From NCBI GenBank assembly GCA_964017185.1, contig OZ024883.1:44508395-44572394 (forward strand): a stretch of 64,000 nt of DNA, in the 5' to 3' direction. Position 1 is the first letter of the stretch. Each line of letters opens with the position of its first letter. This document shows, one piece after another, positions 23,355-34,099 of the stretch. The translations under genes were made by a program, and so were the position numbers. The DNA comes from Rugalucina vietnamica. Its lineage: Eukaryota; Mollusca; Bivalvia; Lucinida; Lucinidae. The notes under the pieces were generated by a model that worked only from the letters and a program-made list of their open reading frames with translations, did no database searches and was not told the origin of the DNA.

Positions 23355-23625
23355 GTGACTCCGTATGATACAGCAGCATCAATCCATAATGGTCAAATTA
23401 TCATATTGTGCCGAGTTGGTTTGATCTTACACTTGAGACATATGGCACAGACCCGGGGGCACAGATTATCCTGGGCTATTTAAATAATATACACAGAAGC
23501 GTGTGGATGTTAACATTTGCACTGCTGCTACATGGATTTATATACATATGTTAATACATCTATGGTGCTTCTTATGGATAAATGCATTGGATTAAAATCT
23601 AACATCAAATGGTGAAACAGAATAG
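23355..23625 (+). repeat. Duplicated block, copy 3 (diverged)
   Basis: ATAATGGTCAAATTATCATA, TTGTGCCGAGTTGGTTTGAT and TATGGTGCTTCTTATGG correspond in order to copies 1 and 2, with many changes. Confidence 0.55.
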
Positions 23626-23629
23626 TTAC

Positions 23630-24665
23630 AAATATACGTACGAAAGTAGTGTAAGATTAGGAGAAGAGTGTTTGCGTAGACTATCTCACTGTGTCGATGC
23701 GAAGTTATTGTCCGGCACAGAAATCATTGAATCTGTTTTACAACGTTGCATTTTTTGACACAACCTGCACCATTCTGAACCAGGCTGGACGCTACATGTT
23801 AGAGAGCAGCTCGTGTCGTGTTATGAAACCCCTTAAATTTGAGACACTTCGTCCTAAAGTTAAAAACGACCGGTAGTGTTTATAGTATCCGGCTTTTATA
23901 ACTACAGATATTTGGCTTGCTCCCCTTGGAATTCGTTATCAATTAATTGATGTAAAATGTTACGAATACGGGGCTAAGTTACAAGTTTAACAAACTAAAC
24001 ATGGATATAAATTAATATGTATATGACATTATCAACTTCATTAAAAATTTAAGGCCAAGCCAGAAAAAAACAACAACAAAATGTAGATAATCTTTAGCTA
24101 AACTTTTGCACTTGTAAATTTAGAAAAATCATATTTATATATTATACAAAGTTTCGCTTCTGAGGCATCGAAACGATTAGATACTTTGATTCGTACATGC
24201 TTAATACGTCAAACATGCCGCATTACCTGTCCCAATTAGACAGTTTGGAAGTACGCAACCAAAAATGGCATTATACCGTTCGCATCTTTAAATATTAAGT
24301 AAGTTATGATATCGATAAATTGTGGTATTTCTTGAAAGTTTTATTTAACCCACATACAAGTATGATATCAAATGGGACGGGCCTCCATATCAATTATAAC
24401 AAGAGGCGTAATATTAAAACCGTACTTTAACAACTTCCCTTGTTGCGGTTTTGCATCTCTCCTTCATCCTATTGGTTAACTGGCAGCAGAATAAAACGTT
24501 TTTATTGGATAGAGCAGCGAGGTGTAAAATCGATACTTGACCATAAATCACCGCCCACTTTGTAAAATTAATATATCACCAGATATCGCGGTATATGAAA
24601 AAGTAAACCATTTGAAGTAGCTAATGTTTATAACATGAGATTTCAGAACAGACCAGTTAGCTATA
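23630..24665. other. Unassigned intergenic sequence
   Basis: No supported gene. A CTATTGGTTAAC phrase resembling a CCAAT-box region occurs near 24470, but no start site or exon can be attached to it. Confidence 0.3.
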
Positions 24666-24669
24666 TTTT

Positions 24670-25029
24670 GATTTTTAGCGTGTTTTATTTTTTTATATTT
24701 TATTTTATTTTTTTTTTTCGCTCAATTTCTTTTCCCAAAATATATTTTCATTTTTAGCGTGTTTTTTTCTTCTTTTTTTCTCACTCTTCTCTGTGCCTAC
24801 TTTAATTATATATTATATTGATCACAATGCGTTTCAATTTAAATAAATACCTTTCTTCCCCCCCCCCCCCAAAAAAAAAATAAATTCATTTTAAACTTTT
24901 TTTTTTTTTTTTTTTTTTTTTCTCACTCCTCTCTGTGCCTACTTTAATTATATATTATATTGATCACAATGCGTTTCAATTTAAATAAATACCCTTTCTT
25001 TTCCCAAAAAAATATTTTCATTTTTTAGC

Positions 25030-25061
<32 letters not shown>

Positions 25062-25135
25062 CACTTTTCTCTGTGCCTACTTCAAATATATATTATATTG
25101 ATCATAATACGTTTCAATTTAACTAAATACTTTAT
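24670..25135 (+). repeat. ~140-bp tandem repeat, three copies, T-rich
   Basis: TCTCTGTGCCTACTTTAATT plus ATATTATATTGATCACAATG recur near 24785, 24930 and 25065, joined by long T runs whose lengths differ. Confidence 0.8.
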
Positions 25136-25221
25136 TTTTCCCAAATTTAATACACTGAAATCAACCGTAACTTTTTACGGGTACCGTAATTTCTTACGGG
25201 ACCCGTAACTTTTTACGATAT

Positions 25222-25370
25222 AGAAGCTTGAAATTTTGGATTTAAGAAGAAGAGGAATTGTATCATCCATGTAGCCAAAACAAAGGCGCTCATCAGCTTC
25301 GCAGTTAATGTGAAGCTGATCTGCCCCTTTGTTTTAGGCAAAACTCTGGTTTTCTCATGATGTGACTCAT
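25222..25370 (-). mobile_element. GAGCC MITE (family A), copy 4, partial
   Basis: Minus-orientation phrases GAAGCTTGAAATTTTGGA, GAGGAATTGTATCATCC, AAAACAAAGGCGCTCATCAG and the end TCATGATGTGACTCAT. Confidence 0.65.
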
Positions 25371-25611
25371 ATCATATAATAAATTATATCAACATGAAAA
25401 CAGTTATTACAGAAATCAAAAACCAAAACATATATTTCACTCTGCATAATTAGCTTGCACATAGCAAAAGGGGACTGGTGATCAATCAAAAATGTGCATG
25501 TTTGATAAATTTTCAGATCAGACATGCATCTGGGCATGTATTGAGGCATACCATCTTCAAGCTTCAACCTTCTCCATGTTTTACAATATGTCAAATGTAT
25601 GCCGTACTTTT

Positions 25612-26286
25612 CTTTTCGATCCTTTGAGATCAGCGAAGATATTCTGAGAAATCAGAAATTTATTATCGGTTAAGATTCATTTTCTAACCAATGTTTAACA
25701 TATTTGGTCCCATTTAGATAATACTAGTCTTTGTATCGACTACCCTGTTGAAAGTTGCAAAATTTCAGTAATTTCTCTTTGGCTCCATGTTGCCAAATCT
25801 ATAGGGTCACTGAAGAGACTTTAATAGTCGAAACCGCGGTATGGCCCAACCCATTTCTCATTAATGTTTTCACTGCTCTTAAAGGATCTCAGTTTTAATT
25901 TTATTTGCTATTACTGCAGCTGGTGTTGTGCCGTGTGGCGGCCCTAAAAAAGTCTCCCCGTACATCATCCATAGTGCAGGTTATATTTTCTTTTCGATCC
26001 TTTGAGATCAGCGAAGATATTCTGAGAAATCAGAAATTTATTAACGGTTAAGATTCATTTTCTAACCAATGTTTAACATATTTGGTCCCATTTAGATAAT
26101 ACTAGTCTTTGTATCGACTACCCTGTTGAAAGTTGCAAAAGTTCAGTAATTTCTCTTTGGCTCCATGTTGCCAAATCTATATAGGTCACTGAAGAGACTT
26201 TAATAGTCGAAACCGCGGTATGGCCCAACCCCTTTCTCATTAATGTTTTCACTGCTCTTAAAGGATCTCAGTGTTAATTTTATTTG
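25612..26286 (+). repeat. 379-bp tandem duplication (about 295 bp shared)
   Basis: The block from TTTTCGATCCTTTGAGATCA to GGATCTCAGT.TTAATTTTAT is present at 25612-25907 and again at 25990-26286, nearly identical. Only the first copy is followed by the spacer containing GCCGTGTGGCGGCCC. No coding frame. Confidence 0.9.
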
Positions 26287-26289
26287 TGC

Positions 26290-26930
26290 CGTAGTTGTGT
26301 CACATTCTCGGTGACATCATTTTAACACACCCACCATGGAATAGTGTGAATCAGAGTCAGGTGTACCAGTGATCCATCACCACCCTTTTCTCTCATTAAC
26401 AGAAGCCAACTTGGAAGAATAACTATTGTCTTATCGTTTTCCACAAAACACAATCTGGAAATTAAACATGAGTTTAATTTTAAAGAAATAAAGCAGAGAA
26501 AAGACCTACATGTAGGTAAAATGCATAAAATTCTGTGAAAAAAGCAACTGTTGAAAAAATGGCACAAATATTGTCCATAACTTGCAGCTTTATGGGATAA
26601 ATTCAGAAAGTCCTCTGTATTTGTTTAGTATGCAGGGATGTTAACATTTCGAACCAGTCTGAATGAATGCTGATCTTTCCATCTTGTACAATTTATTGAA
26701 CATTCATAGCTTTTAAGCAATCCTACTAAGAGCCCCTCTCCCTGGAAGGCTAGAAATTGCAAGATAGAAACGCAACTGAAATATATTAAAATTTGCTCTG
26801 TAAGGTAATGCACATAAGATTTGCTTCAATTATTGTTTGGAAATAAATAACCGATTGCCACAAGCTGATGGATCACTGGTCCCAGATCGATCACTGCTCT
26901 TCTTACGCTATTTGTTAAACCTAGATATCT
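26290..26930. other. Unassigned; possible 3' end of a minus-strand gene
   Basis: No gene within. A minus-strand AATAAA at about 26692-26697 could serve as poly(A) signal for the candidate exon at 26938-27096. Confidence 0.25.
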
Positions 26931-26937
26931 ACAACTA

Positions 26938-27096
26938 TCATGTTCTTCGTGGTTTATTTTTCTTCCTTGCAACTGGTGAATCTGAGATGTCAAAGTCTTG
27001 TAGATTTTCCTGTGTTTCACTGGGAGCTATCTTTTGTCTGTTGGCTTGTATAGTCTGTTGTAAGTTGATGGCTAACTGGACACCATACGGTAATAT
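26938..27096 (-). CDS. Candidate terminal coding exon (minus strand)
   Basis: Minus-strand acceptor TTTTCTCCTTTACAATTGCAG ends at 27097, a strong pyrimidine tract plus AG. The exon then reads 52 codons, beginning ILPYGVQLAINLQQ, passing EENL-like acidic residues and ending ARKKNKPRRT before TGA, a basic tail that could be a nuclear signal. Phase is 0 at the acceptor. A candidate upstream exon ending at 27766 is also phase 0. The protein is not recognised. Confidence is low because nothing else of the gene is visible. Confidence 0.3.
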   Translation of the reverse strand: MLPYGVQLAINLQQTIQANRQKIAPSETQENLQDFDISDSPVARKKNKPRRT

Positions 27097-27607
27097 CTGC
27101 AATTGTAAAGGAGAAAACATGATTCACTGAACATGGTATGGAAATAGGAATGAAGACAGAATATCCAAAATTCAGATCCAAGTATGTTTAAGATATATTT
27201 AGATGTACAAACACTTAGCATCTATATAATTAAGGTTGTTTCTGTATTAGATTTATTTTCATTAAAGTGTTTTGAGCCTAAAGAATGTTGCATGTTTTAA
27301 TAGAATTTTACTAGCAATTCGAAACAAATTTGTTAAATTTACAGTTTTGCAAGTGTAAAGTCATATATCCTTGAGACCATTTTTAAGTCTCAAACAAATT
27401 GGGTGGTACCATTTGCCACAAAGACGGGTGATTTTTTATTTCAGAACTCTAATGGAATAGTTTAGCATAGACATAATTTTAACTCGATCCCCAAATTTAA
27501 AGTGGTAACTATATTATAGCCTTAAGTTTCACATTTTGTATCAATTTAGATACACTAAACACAATCTTTCGCACTTTTATAAGGGGTCAAATTAATTTCA
27601 TAATCGC

Positions 27608-27695
27608 ACTCGCTAGGTCCCTCGGGGAGTGTTGAAAACCTCAGGCTGCGCTACGCCCTCGGTTTTCAACACCCCCACTCGGGACCCAGCGAATG
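27608..27695. repeat. GC-rich hairpin
   Basis: TCGCTAGGTCCCTCGGGGAG...GTTGAAAACC pairs with GGTTTTCAACACCCCCACTC...CCCAGCGA. Arms are about 35 bp around a GCGCTACGCC loop. Possibly a short MITE. Confidence 0.6.
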
Positions 27696-27765
27696 TTAAT
27701 GAATGGAAAGTCAAATACATACAAACAAACAAACAGATAAGCAAATAAATAAATAAATAACTTAC

Positions 27766-27817
27766 AAAGTTAATGTCAAATAAATCCTTGTCCTTCAAAT
27801 GTAAGTCCACAAGTATC
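27766..27817 (-). CDS. Candidate penultimate exon of the minus-strand gene
   Basis: Ends at a GTAAGT donor (complement of ACTTAC at 27760-27765) after the reading ILVDLHLKDKDLFDINF. The acceptor choice (AG at 27818-27819) is uncertain. Joined to the 26938-27096 exon it stays in frame. Very tentative. Confidence 0.2.
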
Positions 27818-27907
27818 CTCAAACCAGTAACCAGAATATGAGAACATGTATATTTAATCCACAATATTTTTATAATCCAAAACTCTAGTGAAACAACCAA
27901 AACTATA

Positions 27908-28800
27908 CTGAGCCAAACTTATAACGCAACACCGGTTTATTTTTAATCTTATACTGCGGAACTTTATCAAATGAACTTTGTCTCTATTTAATTAGGTTGC
28001 CGGACGATCGACACGTTTCACAACATTTTGGTTGTAACATTCTGTGTTATGCGTCTCAAGAAATAAACCATTTTTCAGAGGTAGGGTCTTGCAAAAAATG
28101 AAATGCATTGTGATTTTCCAGAACGCGACATGTGACGTGTATTCGTACCATAGAAATTAATGTCGGTTTTCAGTATTAACCCTGCTCCACTTCAGAATGA
28201 ATAATTTTACTGACAGAGAGTCAATTTTGTTTAATTTTCAGCAGAGAAGGAGTCTCACTTTCGCCCCCAACCTTTCAAGTTTACTCACATTTTAACACTT
28301 GTTAAAGCCGTTCCTGGCCCAACAATTGGATGATATTGTGTTTTCTAACAATGCTGCTTGACGGCATAAACATGTTTCCACAAACATTTCATTAAAAACA
28401 TTTCCCGTTAAAATGTTTCACCAATTCGATTTTCCATTATGTTCAATGGAATGCTCAGTATTAAACGTTCAATTTTCAACGATGCAAACTTTGATTTAAA
28501 ATTTCGGGTACAAATGGAAGGCATTTTGCAATAAACTCATAGAGTCTCACTGGACGATCCATAAAGAAGCAATTTGTGTTAAAACACATTTCCAGAATCT
28601 CTTAGGAGACGCATGCCACCCAAATAACCGTTTTGACCAATCAGATTCGAGCTCAGTGACCCATGCTCTGAAAACCAAAATTTTTGTACCCAATTTATTC
28701 ACTAGCGATTGCTGACCAGCATATGTCTGGTAGACCGTCCTGCATTACATTAAAATGCGAAAAAAATGCATAACCGTGTTGCGTTATAAGTTTGGCTCAG
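27908..28800. mobile_element. 893-bp TIR element with TATA flanks
   Basis: It begins CTGAGCCAAACTTATAACGC and ends with the exact complement GCGTTATAAGTTTGGCTCAG. Both sides are flanked by TATA (27904-27907 and 28801-28804), a likely target duplication (TA or TATA). No long frame inside, so non-autonomous. Confidence 0.8.
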
Positions 28801-28934
28801 TATATAAACTTTAAATCACTTTGAACTTCTGAATGCCTGAGACTGAATTGGGACCTATATTTATACATCTGAGGAAATATACCACCTTCTAGAAAAGTAT
28901 ATGATTAACTTTTTCTCTAGAAAAGAAAAGAACT

Positions 28935-29034
28935 AAATGAAAGTTCTTTAGAATTCTCCTGAGAATTCAAGGGCCGTAACGACCAAATGAAAGTTCTTTA
29001 GAATTCTCCTGAGAATTCAAGGGCCGTAACGACC
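28935..29034 (+). repeat. 50-bp exact tandem duplication
   Basis: AAATGAAAGTTCTTTAGAAT...GGGCCGTAACGACC occurs twice with period 50 and no differences that I see. Each unit contains the near-palindrome GAATTCTCCTGAGAATTC. Confidence 0.9.
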
Positions 29035-29423
29035 ATCAAGGCCAATTAAAAGGTCATTAGAAACTTGCGAAGTCAGTAGTACACATAGCTTAAATATATT
29101 TTTTATCTAATGGTAAAAAGAAATATTCATTCTAGTCTCATCTGGAATTGTCTATAAGGTGCTCATATAATTTTCTATATTTCTAAATTATATAACAGTG
29201 ATAAAAATAATCAATGACATTCTTCTACAAAGAAGCATAAAAATGAAATATATATTAATCAAGGCTACTCCCCTTTGATTATATATATAACTTACAAGTA
29301 ACAGTTTTACAAACAATCAATATTATTGAAACAATCATATATATAACACAAGATAGTAGAAATGGCTAACTTGAATATACGCATTTTTCATAAATTTATG
29401 ACAGCATAAACTTAACGAATTTG
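29035..29423. other. Unassigned AT-rich sequence
   Basis: Nothing supportable. Confidence 0.3.
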
Positions 29424-29605
29424 TTTGCTTGTTTGTACTAAGGCTTAACGTCCCAGACAACAATTTTTCAGTTATGTCGGGACGAGCCAACGCTTCCTGT
29501 GTTTAACTACTACTGTAGGGAGTTAATTATTCTTGCCCAAGGACACAGCACGGTGCCGCATGTGGGAATCGAACCCAGGACTGTAGTAATGGGCGGCGGT
29601 ATACG
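29424..29605 (-). mobile_element. SINE-like element, minus strand
   Basis: On the minus strand a B-box-like GGGTTCGATTCCC (29566-29578) is followed by TGCTGTGTCCTTGGGCAAGA, a phrase typical of conserved SINE bodies, and a tail GTTAAGCC...ACAAACAAGC. The A-box half is weak. Confidence 0.5.
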
Positions 29606-29680
29606 CACCTTGGGTCTCAGTTTAAAATAGACTGAGTTGTATGTGTAGGTAAGTATCCTTGAGTTAAGACAGGAACACAT

Positions 29681-29797
29681 CTGCACATATACACATCTGC
29701 ACTTCTACACATCTACACTTCTACACATCTGCACATCTACCCATCTGCACTTCCGCACATCTACAGTTCTGCACATCTACACATCTGCCACACCCAG
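29681..29797 (+). repeat. ACATCTGC/ACATCTAC minisatellite
   Basis: About a dozen degenerate units of 8-10 bp. Confidence 0.8.
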
Positions 29798-29875
29798 GGT
29801 GCGCGGTATGGCTACTTTTTCTGAAAACTTACAGCGTCATTTATATAGCGCCGTTTCTCTCGCTACGCTTATTAG

Positions 29876-29935
29876 AAACTCAGGACCTCTCGATTCGGAA
29901 TCAGATGCTCTACCACTACGCTACATTTAAGAATT
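29876..29935 (-). ncRNA. tRNA-like fragment (not a functional tRNA)
   Basis: Minus strand GTAGTGGTAGAGCATCTG gives a D-arm and A box, and GATTCCGAATC an anticodon-arm shape. The T arm has decayed to GAGTTTCTAATAA, so no functional cloverleaf is possible. Confidence 0.3.
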
Positions 29936-30365
29936 TCTCAATCGAATGTTGAAAACAAAATTCTGAATAACAAAAAAAAAAATAATAATAATCTAATAAC
30001 AATATATGCCTTTAGAGTGGGAATTTCTTTCTGATTGCGCCATTTCTTGATCATTGCCTACTTTTATCTTGTTCAGTGCCAAGTTCAAAGACTTTTGAAT
30101 CATGTAGTTTTTGTTGAGGTTTGAATCAGTATACTAACTTTTATACTGATTGCTAATCCAGTGACAATGACACACTGCACAAAACACGCGGAACGTCAAA
30201 TTAGCAAAACTTGAGTAATTACTGTAATCCGAAAACATGAAATTCACATGAGAATGAGTATATAAACTTCAGCAGTCTGTACATAGAATAAAATACGAGA
30301 AGAATTATTGTTATGCGCTTCATACATTGCATCCTGCTTCATGGTGTTTACATGGGACAGTCATC

Positions 30366-30523
30366 TCCGTGGTGCAGTGGATAAGTCACTCGCCTTGTAA
30401 ACCAAGGGTCGCAGGTTTGATTCCAGACTTCTCCAAAAAACAACTCTTCCGGTTGAGCCTTCGGGTGCTCCTGGGAAAACAAAACCCACAGAAAACAACC
30501 TCCTAGTCTCGCCCAGGAAAAAA
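30366..30523 (+). mobile_element. tRNA-derived SINE with perfect 11-bp target duplication
   Basis: GGACAGTCATC occurs on both sides (30355-30365 and 30524-30534). The head TCCGTGGTGCAGTGGATAAG is an A-box region; CTTGTAA looks like an anticodon loop with TGT (Thr-like); GGTTTGATTCC is a B box with one change. The body then runs CTTCCGGTTGAGCCTTCGGG and ends in GGAAAAAA. The intact duplication points to a relatively recent insertion. Confidence 0.85.
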
Positions 30524-30739
30524 GGACAGTCATCAAATCAGGATAAGATTCAATCCAATTATTGACGCGTGTCGTTTCACTCCATTGGACATACTCGATT
30601 ATTAATCGATTAGTTCATTAATTGGATTATTGGCGATTAATTCAAATTACCGGCACGTGTCACAAAACCTGTACATGTACGTGTATTAAAAACGTCTGTC
30701 ACAACTAAAATGCTATATTTGTATATTAAAAATGTTAAT

Positions 30740-32371
30740 TTATATTAAGACAATGAGATAGCATTTTAGAAATTAAAATGATAAATGAGAAAATTGAAAA
30801 CAATGATACCTTTCTGTACCAGCATTTTAAGCGCACTGGTCATTCTCCCAATAATGTTATTGTTCAACCAGTGGAAAAAATCTCTTGTGATGAAAATTCT
30901 TCTGTTAGATTCAAAAACATCAAACGATTTGAAACTGAACTTAAATGGATAAAATTATTGCAAACACCCTTTCACCTGGGATTTAACGACAACATTTACC
31001 ATGAGGGTAATATTTCCAAAATGCCCGATTTTGATGTACTTACACTTTCAGAGTCTCGTAAACGTAAATCTAGATCTCATGGTATACGGAAAAAGGGTAA
31101 TGACAAACGTAAACGGTGCGCTACAATGAAATTGAACACTTCCCTTAATGGTTTAGCGTTTAAACTAAGGATTCACGGTCGACATTATATGCTTTCTTAT
31201 CTTAGTTCTCTACCTATTGCTGTATTACGTTCCTTGGACACAGAGGCTAATAGATTTTACGATAGAAATATGACGCTGCTATGTTAAAAAGATGCATTAC
31301 TCAACATGCTCTTCGTCCATTTATCGATTCCAAATCTAATCACATTAGACGTTTTACTAAAATTTCTTTCATTAATAAAGGAATTGACTTTATTGATTTA
31401 CCCAGCATATTCCAGGATAAATCAGTGATACAGTCTATACTTTCAAAATTCAGAACCTCCTATCATTTGTTACACATATATTAAACTAATCAGAAATACT
31501 ATTTTTAATTTCAATAAACTTGTTTCTGATCTTGAGATCCATGTTAAACTCCTAAGTCTTGAGATTGTAAAGATTCAAAATATGTTTATCAACCAGCCGG
31601 ACATATAGTTACTGGAAATTTAAAAATAATTTCGGATTCTAGAATTCGCAAAATTGTTTCTAAAGGTCCGAAATATAGATTCCCTTCCTACATTAATTTC
31701 GACAAATGTAGGGAGGAGATTGCATCTGCATTGAATGATTTCGGCAATCGATGGTGTAAACGAGAGGGTGTTGAGGATACTGCTCTTAAAGAATGGAAAA
31801 GAAGTATCTTTACTATCGTGGATAAACGTATAAAGTTTTATTCACAAAATACTAATCTTTAACCCCTTAAACCCAAATCGTCATTTAGGCATTTGAAGCA
31901 GAGTATCCAAGAATTTCATAGAAAGTATGTCTTGGTTCCAGCAGACAAAGCCGCGAACAATGTTGTTGTCGTTTGTAGGCCTCACTACGTTAACACCTTA
32001 AAACAGAAGCTTGATGGTACCAGGGCTTATCTGGAGACAGATACTGATGAAATGTCTGTAGTTAATGCTCACTTAAACGATTTACCTGTTAAGTTTTCTG
32101 TTTGTGTCAGTGAAGGCAAGGACAAACTTCCTACGGTGTATTGGTTACCTAACCTTCACAAAAGACCATACAAAGCTAGATTTATTGCAAATTCTAGCTG
32201 TTGTACTACCACTGATCCTTCTAAATTATTAACTTCCTGTCTTACTACTATCAAATCTCATGTCATAAGATACTGTATGAAACTTCAAATAAAAATGATT
32301 TTGGTCAATAAAAAATTCTGGCGAGGTGCTCATTAAATTGAAGTGTAGAGGGATTCGTGCGACGAGCTTGT
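30740..32371 (+). mobile_element. Penelope-like retroelement, decayed, partial tandem arrangement
   Basis: The first part (30778-31020) encodes a GIY-YIG-type tail with HFKRTGHSPNN, ETELKWIKLLQTP and HLGFND motifs. A basic segment follows (SRKRKSRSHGIRKK), then the N-terminal region of a next copy (GHIVTGNL, GPKYRFPSYINFDKCREEI) and the start of the reverse transcriptase (KYVLVPADKAANNVVVV, LPTVYWLPNLHKRPYKARFI). Tail-before-head order is the head-to-tail partial-tandem layout known for Penelope-like elements. Several stops and frameshifts break it. It ends abruptly within the RT at about 32371, where a non-LTR fragment begins. Confidence 0.8.
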
Positions 32372-33050
32372 CTTTAACCTCATCTGGATTGGTCATTGTG
32401 GGTGCACAGGCATTGACAATAGCTGCATGTTTATTGCCTGACAGAGGATTAGGCGGCCATTGATGCCTTTTGGCAATATAATACTGAAAGCTTACAAACA
32501 AGCTCTGTTTTAATAGCAAAGCCAACTCCTGCTTCTCGCCTCTCTTCACCATTGCGTCCACTCCAGATGAAGGTGTATCCAGCACCAACTTCTTTGATCT
32601 CCTTAACATCTGAGAACCGAGTCTCACTCAGTGCAGCAATCCAAACACAAGGGCCGTCCTACGCTGTGGTCTGTCTGACCCAGCACTGTCACATTCCATG
32701 AGGAATTATCTTTGTATTTACCTTATTTCGACCGCTAGGAGGGATCCCCGCTGATCGCGGTTAACCGGCCAGGGGTTTTGAAGCAGGCAATTGTTCAGGG
32801 CACCTTTTCTAGCCCCTTCCCCATGCTACGGTGGTGAGCAGTGCGATCCTAAATAGGTCTGTTCAGTCGCTCAGCCGACTGCCGAATCCCGTGTAAACTG
32901 CTTCTCCTCACGGAAAACGACCATATAGAACTGAGCCGCCTGCGTGCAGGTCTGCAACTACAGCTCCCAGTGTATCCTTCACCTGCTGCTTCGCCACTTG
33001 CCACAGGAATTTTTGTAAGTATGCGGGTGCATGTGTGATGAAATTGTTGT
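32372..33050 (-). mobile_element. 5' fragment of the RTE-like non-LTR element (UTR plus partial endonuclease)
   Basis: Minus-strand sequence matches the 5' region of the element at 47844-48600: RPARRRLSSIWSFSV in the leader, then an endonuclease part containing APTMTNPDEVKDK, with frameshifts. It stops at the VKDK codons where the Penelope-like sequence begins, so the 3' part is missing. Loss of the 3' rather than the 5' end is unusual for a simple non-LTR insertion. Confidence 0.75.
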
Positions 33051-33185
33051 ACCACCGGTATTATGTCAGACAAAATTTGCATATGAGCATGCATATTTAT
33101 ACCACATCCTTATTATTTGTACCCACAATGGTATTTATCTCGAAAGCTAAGCGAGATAGAAATTTCAGTGTCCAGCCTATAAAAT

Positions 33186-34099
33186 AGCAGTCACGCATTA
33201 GCGCATAAGCCAAACGCGTTGGAAAAAAAAATGTAAAATTCAACATAAGCCAGGAGCACGTCGGAGACACGTCAGAAACGCGTCAAATGCACGTTTTGTA
33301 CGCTTGGTGTACCACGGGGACCCAACTGTTAATCGTGATTATTGATGCGACGTGGAATGCGTCAGCGAGATCGTTACGAATGCGACGTTCAACATCCTCT
33401 GTCCTTGGACGGTCAGTACCACATGAAATAAACAAATCCGAGTTTCCAAAATTGGCGTCCACTTTGATCTGAAAAATTCTTCTATGTTCCCACTTGAAGT
33501 CAGTTGGAATACTTACGGCACGTGTTTTTCAGCTAATGGTTTATAAAGTTGACCGATAGATACAATGGTGCCACGAGAACCAAACATGTGGTACCGTTAC
33601 CGTTCAAGGGCAGAGGATGTGGAACGTCGCATTCGTAGCGATCTCGCCGACGCATACGAAACTTCATAATAGCATTCCACGTCGCATCAATTATCACGAT
33701 TAACAGTTGAATCCCGTGTGTACGTGAAGGTCGGTGCGCGCTTAAAAATTTATCAAAGCTCGGCGTGGCTGAATGCGTTTTGCGAATGTTTTAGACACGC
33801 GCGTTCCGATAAAAAAAATACGAGATATTGCCGTGCCCAAAGCATGTGTGAGAAACGCGTTTAAGGTTTGCCAAGTGCCTATAGCGCGTGCATAGCGTGT
33901 CAGAGACGTAACACAAACATACTCCAGATTTTTCAGCGTTTTGAGACTTTTTTTCATACGTCCGGCACCCTTTTAGTCACGCACTAAAACGAATTTAAGA
34001 AAAAAATATATATATATACGTCCAAAATCTTTAGCGTGTTAAGATTTTTCAATTACGCACGGAGCGCGTTTGGGTTACGCTCATGTGTAACTACTGCTC
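33186..34099. mobile_element. ACGCGC-rich foldback element, copy 3 (diverged, interrupted)
   Basis: Starts AGCAGTCACGCATTAGCGCA and ends CGCTCATGTGTAACTACTGC. It shares GCGTTTGGGTTACGCT and GAGACACGTCAGAAACGCGT with copies 1 and 2. A 406-bp foldback is inserted at 33313-33718 within its GGTGTACGTCCGG phrase. Confidence 0.7.
33313..33718. mobile_element. 406-bp nested foldback with TGTAC target duplication
   Basis: The left end CACGGGGACCCAACTGTTAA and the complement of the right end CACGGGATTCAACTGTTAAT pair over about 130 bp (with one gap), through GATGCGACGTGGAATGC and GAATGCGACGTTC. TGTAC flanks both sides (33308-33312 and 33719-33723). The host element's other copies carry an uninterrupted TGTACGTCCGG here. 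No protein is encoded. Confidence 0.9.

Noticed and set aside
26837..27130. 97-codon plus-strand frame with hydrophobic stretches
   Set aside because: No start context, no splice partners; the opposite strand has a better acceptor and exon reading.
29876..29935. Functional tRNA gene
   Set aside because: The D and anticodon arms are visible but the T arm and B box have decayed.
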